A stretch of DNA of 7,345 nucleotides from Deltaproteobacteria bacterium (GTDB lineage: Bacteria > Desulfobacterota > Anaeroferrophillalia > Anaeroferrophillales > Tharpellaceae): positions 1-7,345 of the forward strand of contig DAOWIX010000065.1 of the NCBI GenBank assembly GCA_030640695.1, read 5' to 3'. Numbering within the stretch: the stretch's first letter is position 1; each line of letters begins with the position of its first letter. A program made the position numbers and the translations under genes. The notes under the pieces are model-generated. The model saw only the letters and a list, made by a program, of their open reading frames with translations, was not told the origin of the DNA and made no database searches. Positions 1 to 5,011 of this stretch are shown one piece after another.

Positions 1-99
1 GAGAAAAAAGAGAGACAAAAGCAGCAATAGGCCTCCCCAGTTACGCCAGGAGAGCCGCTTTTGATAAGCGCTAATGGTTGAATTTACAACTGTTTTCAT
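1..99 (-). CDS. ABC transporter permease, FecCD/BtuC type, N-terminal fragment
   Basis: This is the start of a gene that leaves the window at position 1; 33 codons are visible. Its ATG (97-99) overlaps the TGA of the binding-protein gene as TGATG, the usual sign of translational coupling. The visible peptide begins MKTVVNST, has a short basic stretch (YQKRLSWRN), then a hydrophobic run (GGLLLLLSLFFL) that reads as the first half of transmembrane helix 1. A polar, basic N-terminus followed at once by a helix is typical of FecCD-family permeases. The position directly after a COG0614 binding protein is where such a permease is normally found. It would form the inner-membrane channel that accepts ligand from the binding protein. 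The family call rests mainly on context, because no conserved FecCD motif falls inside the fragment. Confidence 0.75.
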   Translation of the reverse strand, partial: MKTVVNSTISAYQKRLSWRNWGGLLLLLSLFFL

Positions 100-1172
100 C
101 AGCGGCAGGCAACGGATTTAAGGCAAAATGGCTGGTATGCCGGAAGGGCTGCGGTGTCAATCTTCAGGCCCAGAAAAAAGTCGAAAATCTCGGCAATTTT
201 TGCTTCGACAGCGAGAGCATTAAAACTTTTCGGATAGAGTTGGTTGCCGATGTAGTAAGCATTAGCCAGAGCACTTTCAAGATTGGTGTTGTACTGGTTG
301 TAAGGTAGTACTGAATAGACCTGTCCCTGGTTGACAGCTTGTAGTAACTGATAGAAACTCCGGTTTTCAAGATATTCTCGGCTGACCAGGTGTTTGCTGC
401 TGTAGTCGAGAAAAATCATCTCTGGATTCCATTGCAGCAACCTCTCCTTATCAATGAAGATGTGGCCTTTAGTCGGATTGTTGCCAGCGACATTGTTAGC
501 TTCGACCAGGGTGCCGGGGAAATAGCCTTCTTCAGTGCTCTCCAGTCCGCGAATGCCTTTGTAGGCGAGGCCGCCGAAATAGGCAGTCGGGGAAGAGTTT
601 TGAGCCGCCGCAGTTGTCCCGCGCAGCTCTTCTTGGGCCTTTTCCAGAAAGAGCGCAATCTCATGGGCCCGTGCTTGTCTCTCAAGAACTTCTCCCATCA
701 GATTAAGAGATTGCAACGCTTCTTCACGCCAGACTCCGAGTTTGCCATAACTCAATATGATTGTCGGAACCCCGGTTTTGGCCTGCAGATTTTCGATCTG
801 GCCGCGATCGAGGCCGATAGAGAAGATTACTTGAGCCTGGCAGGCAAGCAGGGCTTCAAGATCCGGCAACTTGCCGGGGCCACCGCTGCCGACCTGGGGC
901 AGATGAGCGATGTGAGCGGCGCAGACGCTGGAATAGGGGCGAAAAAAGGGGGGTAAGGATTTGGTTTCAATCGTCTCAATACCAACTACCTTGTCGATGG
1001 CTTGCAGATAAACCACCAGGCGCAGGGCTCCCGGCCCCAAGGCGACAATCCGGTCGACTTTGTCTGGTACTGTGACTGTTCGCCCCGCCAGATCGACAAC
1101 TTCTCGTCCCTGAACCGGAGTTATGAACAGAAGGGAGAAAAGTAGAATGATGATAATTTTTGTATGTTTCAT
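99..1172 (-). CDS. Periplasmic substrate-binding protein of an iron/corrinoid-type ABC transporter
   Basis: 357 aa, class III binding protein (Peripla_BP_2, COG0614, the BtuF/FepB/FhuD group). Residues 1-22 form a signal peptide (MKHTK, hydrophobic IIIILLFSLLFI, then PVQG before R23). The mature start REVVDLAGRTVTVPDKVDRIVALGP is the classic family opening: a beta hairpin followed by the RIVAL strand. The first lobe continues with DLEALLACQAQVIFSIG (about 104-120). The second lobe carries GGLAYKGIRGLEST (200-213) and ANNVAG (225-230), which resembles the subgroup common in methanogens and anaerobes, although I cannot confirm that by search. There is no lipobox, so it should be soluble in the periplasm. 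Cysteines at 84, 111, 350 and 356 are notable. The start has GTAGG upstream (about 5-nt spacing). It follows the TonB receptor on the same strand and overlaps the permease, so the three genes probably serve one ligand: ferric chelate, heme, corrinoid or another metal complex. Confidence 0.9.
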   Translation of the reverse strand: MKHTKIIIILLFSLLFITPVQGREVVDLAGRTVTVPDKVDRIVALGPGALRLVVYLQAIDKVVGIETIETKSLPPFFRPYSSVCAAHIAHLPQVGSGGPGKLPDLEALLACQAQVIFSIGLDRGQIENLQAKTGVPTIILSYGKLGVWREEALQSLNLMGEVLERQARAHEIALFLEKAQEELRGTTAAAQNSSPTAYFGGLAYKGIRGLESTEEGYFPGTLVEANNVAGNNPTKGHIFIDKERLLQWNPEMIFLDYSSKHLVSREYLENRSFYQLLQAVNQGQVYSVLPYNQYNTNLESALANAYYIGNQLYPKSFNALAVEAKIAEIFDFFLGLKIDTAALPAYQPFCLKSVACR

Positions 1173-1185
1173 AATACCTACGGTA

Positions 1186-1211
1186 AATATTCGGCTTACT
1201 GTGATTGCCGA
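1186..1211. promoter_or_regulatory. Second copy of the AATATTCGGCTT motif, upstream of the binding-protein gene
   Basis: AATATTCGGCTT (1186-1197) is followed by GCCGA at 1207-1211, giving TCGGC...GCCGA with an 11-nt spacer, against 5 nt in the copy at 3824-3838. It lies 14 nt before the binding-protein ATG on the minus-strand transcript. The rest of the 151-bp gap between receptor and binding protein shows no T-tracted terminator or clear promoter, so read-through from the receptor gene is plausible. Confidence 0.3.
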
Positions 1212-1323
1212 CCGGAATGATTGTGTAAATCAAAATTTTGAATCGCCATTTATCGAGCTTTGACCCCGTCGAAGTGGGCGAAGCGATGTCTCTTCTCAAT
1301 ACGTTAGCTTCCTGAAGGCTTTC

Positions 1324-3552
1324 TCAAAATTTCCCGCTGACTTTACAAACCGTTGTAAATGGCACTCCGGCGTAATACTGGCTGGCTCTGAAACCGTCGT
1401 CGTCAGCCTTTATAGTGCCGACATATTTTTTGTCAAAGAGATTCGTAAATTCGATTTCAAGGTTGGCCTCTTGTAGAAACCAGAGATTCTTTATCTTGTA
1501 GCCTAGCATCAAGTCAACGGTCGTATAATCATCGACCTCTTCCTGGTTTTCAATATCTCCGTAACGTTGATCAACATATTTAACGCTGGGTGAGATTGTG
1601 AAACCTTTGTAGTTGTAGATAAGGCCGGCCTTTAGAAGCCAACGGGGCGTGTCGGGGAGATCGTTGCCATCTGTTTCAAGTTTACTCCCGCTGCTGCCCA
1701 GATCATTATCAAAGGTTGCTTTAGTATAGCTCGGGTTGAAATAGAGCATAAGGTTGTCGGTCGGGTAGAGGTTACACTCGAGTTCAGCTCCCCAGATCGT
1801 CGCATCGCCGATATTCTGGTGATAGTTGATGCCGACTTGATCGTCGTAGGCGACAAAGAGCAGGTCTTGATGGCGAGCATGGAAGATGGTTGGGGCGAGG
1901 CTGAACCAGCGGTGCTGAAAGCGGCAGCCGAAGTCGAAATTATCCGAGGTTTCAAGTTTCCATTGATCGAATAGATCCTGCAAGGTAAGGTTTGCCGCCT
2001 GAAATTTGCTGCGGTTGCCACTGTAGATCGTAGCGATTGGAACATAGGCGTAGGGTCGCATGTAGTTGCGACCGTAATTCAAGTAAAATTCGAGGGTTTG
2101 GGAGACCTCATAGCCGAGGCTTAATGAAGGCAGCCATTTCTTAAAGTCCATCGCTTTAAGGCTCATCTCGGAGTCAATCCCGAGGTTGTCATCAAGGGCC
2201 TGGGTATAGGAGTAGGGGGTACTTTTATCACTCAAATAGGCCTGGCTGGCAGGTTCGTGGTAAGAGAAATATTTGATTCCTGCCTGGCAGGAGAAGGGCC
2301 CGAAGCTGCGGCCGAGTTGCAGGTAGGGGGTGTGAATGTGGCCGCCGCCCCGGTTCTCGGCAAGATAGGCCCAACCGGCATAGTTGCGCCCCTGGTCGTT
2401 GATCTTGTTCTTACGGATATATTTTTCGAGATCGTGGTTTTCATACCAGTAGCCGGTACTGACCAAGGTTCCGGCCCAATCTCCGACATATTCTAATTTG
2501 GCGCCGAACCGTTCAGCCTCAACATATTTGTCGGCACCGCCGTCGAGCCATTTCTTATCTTCCGAAGAGTAGTAGGGTTTGAATGAGAACGTATGGTTCT
2601 CTTTGGGTTTGTAGTTGATAATTGTCATTACGTCGTGGTTTTTGGTGTCGCTGTGATGGTATTTGTAATAATCAACATCGGCTGAGGTTCCGGTCAACTC
2701 CTCCAGATAGTCGTCATCATAATGGCTGGAGATATTACGGGCTTGATCGTAGTTGAGACCTTTATAGAGATCCTGATCCGCCTGGTTGTAGTTGTAGAAG
2801 AGCTCAGCCTCAAGCGTGTCACTAATTTTCTGGCTGACGCCCAAAGTCAGGTGGTCGCGGCCGCCGACCTCTCCCGTGCCTTTCCATTTATTGGCTTGGG
2901 TGTAGGAGCCGGAGAGAAAGAATTTGCTCAGGCTGGGCAAAATGCCGGAATCGAGCCGAAAAAAGCTGCGGGTCAGAGAGTTTGAACCGAGGCTCTGTTC
3001 CAATTGCAGACCGAAATCATCAGTTGGTCGGGCATAGCTTAAGGCAATGGTGCCGCCGCGATTGCCGGTGCCACTGCTTAAGGCGGCCGGAGTCGCGCCC
3101 CGGTAGAGTTTGATAGCGTCCATGCTTTCGAGATCATAGATATAATCTCTGGGGCCAACGCTCATGATGCCGTAGTTGGGGATGCCTTCAACCGTCATCC
3201 CGGTGAACATGCTTCTGATACCGCGCAAACGAATATCGGCCCCGCCGATCCCGGTGGGGTCGGTAAGCTCAGGATTAAGACCGGGAAGTATGGAAAAAGC
3301 TTGGTAGACGCTGCTCAGGCCACCGATACCGGCCAGTTTTATACCGGCAGGAGTGATCTCGCTGCCGGTATAAAGCAGGTCGCCCTCTTGCTTGGTGGGG
3401 TTGATGGTCTGGGCTTTGACTGTGATTTTTTCCAGTTTAGTTGCTGTGGTCGGTGAGGTTTTGCTATCCCCCAAGCATAGGTTTGAGCTGAGTAATAAAA
3501 ACAGCATGGCCAAAATCAGCAGTTGGTGGAGGTTGCGAAATTTGCAAAACAT
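1324..3552 (-). CDS. TonB-dependent outer-membrane receptor
   Basis: 742 aa, the usual length for a TonB-dependent transporter. A signal peptide covers about residues 1-28 (basic start, hydrophobic LLILAMLFLLLSS, LCLG before DS). A TonB-box-like stretch, LEKITVKA, lies at 40-47. The plug domain spans roughly 58-175, with ADIRLRGI (105-112), the VEGIPNYG loop (121-128) and the closing segment AIKLYRGATPAALSSGTGNR (146-165) before GGTIAL. The rest alternates short amphipathic strands and Tyr/Asp/Asn/Gly-rich loops, as in a 22-strand barrel. The late LEIEFTNLFDKKYVG motif and the terminal phenylalanine (SGKF) are standard for receptor C-termini and BAM recognition. The start is supported by AGGGG at 3561-3565, 8 nt before the ATG. 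It imports a scarce ligand across the outer membrane using TonB/ExbBD energy and would pass it to the downstream binding protein. The ligand is unknown; siderophore, heme, corrinoid or metal chelate are all possible. Confidence 0.95.
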   Translation of the reverse strand: MFCKFRNLHQLLILAMLFLLLSSNLCLGDSKTSPTTATKLEKITVKAQTINPTKQEGDLLYTGSEITPAGIKLAGIGGLSSVYQAFSILPGLNPELTDPTGIGGADIRLRGIRSMFTGMTVEGIPNYGIMSVGPRDYIYDLESMDAIKLYRGATPAALSSGTGNRGGTIALSYARPTDDFGLQLEQSLGSNSLTRSFFRLDSGILPSLSKFFLSGSYTQANKWKGTGEVGGRDHLTLGVSQKISDTLEAELFYNYNQADQDLYKGLNYDQARNISSHYDDDYLEELTGTSADVDYYKYHHSDTKNHDVMTIINYKPKENHTFSFKPYYSSEDKKWLDGGADKYVEAERFGAKLEYVGDWAGTLVSTGYWYENHDLEKYIRKNKINDQGRNYAGWAYLAENRGGGHIHTPYLQLGRSFGPFSCQAGIKYFSYHEPASQAYLSDKSTPYSYTQALDDNLGIDSEMSLKAMDFKKWLPSLSLGYEVSQTLEFYLNYGRNYMRPYAYVPIATIYSGNRSKFQAANLTLQDLFDQWKLETSDNFDFGCRFQHRWFSLAPTIFHARHQDLLFVAYDDQVGINYHQNIGDATIWGAELECNLYPTDNLMLYFNPSYTKATFDNDLGSSGSKLETDGNDLPDTPRWLLKAGLIYNYKGFTISPSVKYVDQRYGDIENQEEVDDYTTVDLMLGYKIKNLWFLQEANLEIEFTNLFDKKYVGTIKADDDGFRASQYYAGVPFTTVCKVSGKF

Positions 3553-3560
3553 ACGATTAT

Positions 3561-3565
3561 CCCCT
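3561..3565 (-). promoter_or_regulatory. Ribosome-binding site of the TonB receptor
   Basis: AGGGG on the minus strand, 8 nt upstream of the ATG at 3552. It lies in the short unpaired stretch between the leader terminator and the start codon. Confidence 0.6.
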
Positions 3566-3588
3566 GATGATTAAATAATGAAAATTGC

Positions 3589-3650
3589 AAAAAAAAGACC
3601 ACGAAAGCGGGCGAGCTCATTTTTCTAAGAGCTTGCCGACCTTCGTGGTC
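3589..3650 (-). terminator. Intrinsic terminator in the receptor leader (candidate attenuator)
   Basis: Reading the minus strand, GACCACGAA (3650-3642) pairs perfectly with TTCGTGGTC (3605-3597). Inside it the arms GGTCGG/CCCGCT and CAAGCTC/GAGCTCG continue the helix with a few mismatches and G-U pairs around an A-rich loop. Eight U residues follow directly (3596-3589). This is a textbook Rho-independent terminator, but it lies downstream of a good promoter and only about 36 nt before the receptor ATG. No minus-strand gene in the window ends upstream of it. It therefore looks like a premature terminator that limits receptor expression unless it is relieved. The helix also reads in the plus direction, but there it lacks a U-run and has no gene to terminate. 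Confidence 0.8.
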
Positions 3651-3699
3651 GTGGTTTATTCTTGTGATTTATGTCGGTTGTGGATTTAGTACGCCGCAT
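3625..3699 (-). CDS. Possible 24-aa leader peptide, basic
   Basis: A short ORF runs from ATG (3699-3697) to TAG (3627-3625). The peptide begins MRRTKSTTD and ends KPRPRRSASS, rich in Arg, Lys and Ser. Its ATG overlaps the TAA of a preceding tiny reading frame (TAATG) and sits in the loop of the 3689-3710 hairpin. CAGG about 10 nt upstream is a weak ribosome-binding site. Its last codons make up the 5' arm of the terminator, so a ribosome on it would block the terminator helix. That geometry suits translational attenuation. There is no homology or codon evidence, and an ORF this short arises often by chance. Confidence 0.25.
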   Translation of the reverse strand: MRRTKSTTDINHKNKPRPRRSASS

Positions 3700-3770
3700 T
3701 AAACGGCTACCTGAAAGTGAGCGGTCGTAACCTTCTTGGCTTCGATCCAGTTCAAATAGGCGAAGGCAAT
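3699..3770 (-). other. Short open frame resembling a protein C-terminus
   Basis: Between an in-frame TAG (3773-3771) and TAA (3701-3699), 23 sense codons read protein-like, ending LNWIEAKKVTTAHFQVAV. It has no ATG. If transcription starts near 3761 the only start would be a TTG at 3755, with almost no leader and no ribosome-binding site. It could be an untranslated coincidence, a leaderless first leader peptide coupled to the next ORF, or the remnant tail of a lost gene. I do not recognise the sequence. Confidence 0.15.
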
Positions 3771-3796
3771 CTAAATAAAAAGGTTGAAAATGTCAA
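3768..3796 (-). promoter_or_regulatory. Sigma-70-like promoter for the receptor operon
   Basis: On the minus strand a perfect -35 hexamer TTGACA (3796-3791) and a -10 TAGATT (3773-3768, four of six consensus bases) are separated by 17 bp. The predicted start is near 3761. It points into the leader and receptor gene. No clear Fur box overlaps it; an inverted repeat lies 28 bp upstream of the -35. Confidence 0.65.
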
Positions 3797-3818
3797 TGGT
3801 TATTTGCTAACAACAGTG

Positions 3819-3838
3819 AATATTCGGCTTTGAGCCGA
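3819..3838. promoter_or_regulatory. Inverted repeat upstream of the receptor promoter
   Basis: TCGGCT-TTG-AGCCGA (3824-3838) is a perfect 6-bp inverted repeat preceded by AATAT. The 12-mer AATATTCGGCTT at 3819-3830 recurs exactly at 1186-1197, upstream of the binding-protein gene. It could be an operator or a small hairpin. It lies between the divergent receptor and hydrolase genes, so it could serve either. Confidence 0.35.
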
Positions 3839-3937
3839 TCCGGGATTATTTTCTTCGTTCTTTAGTTTCCGCCCTAGCCATTTTAAGGGGTGTAGGCGCT
3901 TACTTTGCTACTGGTGACTATACGTTAAGGATTGTGT

Positions 3938-4558
3938 ATGCAGGAGAAATCAATTGTTGTTGCCGGTGCGTTTGAGCTTGAGGCCGGTCTGGCTCTGGGG
4001 AGTGCTTCTTGTGGAGTTGTTCTGGTCCATCCGCACCCACTGCATGGGGGTGATCTGCGGAATCCGGTTATAACTTCAATGATGGATGTTTTTCAGGGGC
4101 ATGACTGGTCGACCCTGCGCTTTAATTTTCGCGGAGTAGGGTCAAGTTGCGGAACCTATGACAACGGTCATGGAGAGGTTGAAGATTTGCTGGCCGCAGT
4201 CGCTCGTTTGCGACAAGAGGAGGTTGATAAGATTTTTCTGGTTGGTTACTCTTTTGGCGCCTGGGTGATTTGTCAAGCAGCCGAAAGCGGCAAGCTTGAC
4301 AAGGAGAAATTTATCTTTGTCGCACCGCCGGCCGCGATGATGGAATTTGCTGAAACGTCGCTGCCGGGGCTGGCTCTTGTGATTGTTGGTGAAAAAGATA
4401 GCATAGCTCCAGCGGCAGAAGTTGGGCTATTATCTGAAAAATGGAATCCGGTGGCCCCTATGGTCGTGATTCCGACAGCGGACCATTTTTTTAGCGGTTG
4501 TTTGGACTCTGTGGAGAGGGTCATGCAGCAGTTTTTGCAGATGTCGGATGGTTTTTAG
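3938..4558 (+). CDS. Alpha/beta hydrolase, COG2945 type
   Basis: 206 aa, a compact alpha/beta-hydrolase close in length to the COG2945 'predicted hydrolase' family. Key motifs are HPHPLHGGDLRNPV (31-44, the oxyanion region), FNFRGVGSSCG (62-72), the nucleophile elbow GYSFGA (103-108, Ser105), the acid in GEKDSIAP (Asp154) and the base in ADHFFSG (His183). The complete Ser-Asp-His triad suggests an active cytoplasmic esterase or peptidase-like enzyme; the natural substrate of this family is not established. There is no signal peptide. The ATG at 3938 is preferred over a TTG six bases upstream because TAAGG (3926-3930) sits 7 nt before it. It is transcribed divergently from the receptor and followed by stem-loops, so it is probably a single-gene unit. 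Nothing links it functionally to either neighbour. Confidence 0.88.
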   Translation: MQEKSIVVAGAFELEAGLALGSASCGVVLVHPHPLHGGDLRNPVITSMMDVFQGHDWSTLRFNFRGVGSSCGTYDNGHGEVEDLLAAVARLRQEEVDKIFLVGYSFGAWVICQAAESGKLDKEKFIFVAPPAAMMEFAETSLPGLALVIVGEKDSIAPAAEVGLLSEKWNPVAPMVVIPTADHFFSGCLDSVERVMQQFLQMSDGF

Positions 4559-4564
4559 GTTGAT

Positions 4565-4588
4565 TTTTACCTGGTGCTTGAGGTAAAA
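4565..4588 (+). terminator. Stem-loop after the hydrolase gene
   Basis: TTTTACCT (4565-4572) pairs with AGGTAAAA (4581-4588), 8 bp with an 8-nt loop, starting 6 nt after the stop codon. A T-rich stretch (GTTTTTT, 4600-4606) follows about 11 nt later rather than directly, so termination would be imperfect. Confidence 0.4.
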
Positions 4589-4620
4589 GGCTCCTTCCGT
4601 TTTTTCTGGGCGGTTATTTT

Positions 4621-4637
4621 GGCGGGTTAAGCCCGCC
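4621..4637. other. GC-rich hairpin in the hydrolase-oadG gap
   Basis: GGCGGG (4621-4626) pairs with CCCGCC (4632-4637), 6 GC pairs around a TTAAG loop. It has no U-run on the plus strand, so it is not a classic terminator for the hydrolase. It might stabilise a transcript end. The rest of 4559-4796 has no ORF I can support and no clear promoter. Confidence 0.3.
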
Positions 4638-4796
4638 AGGTGTGAGAAGGAGAGCTGGCCGGTTCGGTACGTTTAATATTATGTTCTTAAGTTTTTAAAT
4701 CAGTCAAGTTAGATGCTCGTGTAGTGATGTTCCGGTCTGAAGCCGGGATGACTTGATGGAAATTAGAATTGTAAGTCAGAAAAGAAGAGGTTTGTG

Positions 4797-4937
4797 ATGA
4801 GTGTATGGCCTGAAGCGTTAAAAATTTTTACATTTGGCTTTACGTCGGTATTTTTTATTTTGGGGGCCTTGTCCCTGTCGGTAGTGATTACCCGGGCATT
4901 GCTTGGTAAGTTTGGGGCTGCTCCTAAAAAAGGGTGA
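4797..4937 (+). CDS. OadG-like gamma subunit of a Na+-pumping decarboxylase, short form
   Basis: 46 aa, found by reading the gap before the beta subunit. A strong AGAGG (4786-4790) lies 6 nt before the ATG. The protein is a single membrane anchor: MSVWPEALKIFT, a hydrophobic span GFTSVFFILGALSLSVVIT (about 14-32), then a short basic tail RALLGKFGAAPKKG. This order, with the helix near the N-terminus and a positive segment after it, is that of OadG/MmdC-type gamma subunits, which hold the cytoplasmic carboxyltransferase on the membrane beta subunit. Typical OadG proteins are nearly twice as long and carry a Pro-rich or His-containing tail; this one has only a stub. The call rests on architecture and on its place 74 bp before the beta gene. 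It could alternatively be an unrelated small membrane protein. Confidence 0.7.
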   Translation: MSVWPEALKIFTFGFTSVFFILGALSLSVVITRALLGKFGAAPKKG

Positions 4938-4956
4938 TGGCTTGGGCTCGTTGATT

Positions 4957-4977
4957 TCCGGCTCCAGTGGGGCTGGA
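4957..4977 (+). other. Hairpin between gamma and beta subunit genes
   Basis: TCCGGCTCC (4957-4965) pairs with GGGGCTGGA (4969-4977), 9 bp including two G-U pairs, with a 3-nt loop AGT. No U-run follows, so it is unlikely to stop transcription. It may protect or define mRNA ends and so adjust the ratio of the two subunits. Confidence 0.4.
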
Positions 4978-5011
4978 TGCTCTGATTATTTTATCCATTA
5001 AGGAGTGCGTT

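Larger units (their letters stand above)
3589..3762 (-). promoter_or_regulatory. Structured 5' leader of the receptor mRNA (attenuator or riboswitch candidate)
   Basis: From the predicted transcription start near 3761 to the receptor ATG is about 210 nt, far longer than a plain untranslated region. It contains a small hairpin at 3689-3710 (GTAGCCG paired with CGGCGTAC, one bulged G, loop TTTAATG), two tiny ORFs overlapping as TAATG, and the terminator. Short stretches upstream (CGACC at 3723-3727, CCGAC at 3672-3676) can pair with GGTCGG in the 5' arm of the terminator, so a competing fold is possible, though each pairing is only about 5 bp. I do not recognise a known riboswitch class: the cobalamin-box consensus is absent and there is no clear Moco, FMN or TPP core. 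Control could come from ligand binding, a protein, or translation of a leader peptide. Confidence 0.5.

Noticed and set aside
390..956. 188-codon plus-strand ORF antisense to the binding protein
   Set aside because: It is a mirror of a real coding frame, with no recognisable domain and no ribosome-binding site.
976..1299. 107-codon minus-strand ORF over the receptor/binding-protein gap
   Set aside because: It starts at TTG, has no ribosome-binding site, and runs out of frame into the well-supported binding-protein gene.
3553..3770. Cobalamin riboswitch upstream of the BtuB-like receptor
   Set aside because: The conserved B12-box and the GCCACTG-like core are not found on the minus strand, so I describe the leader as unclassified.
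3768..3838. Fur box at the receptor promoter
   Set aside because: No 19-bp sequence close to the GATAATGATAATCATTATC consensus overlaps the promoter, so iron control by Fur is not supported.
4967..5011. Upstream-extended start for the beta subunit
   Set aside because: The extra 15 residues fit no family member and overlap the hairpin; TAAGGAG sits correctly before the ATG at 5012.
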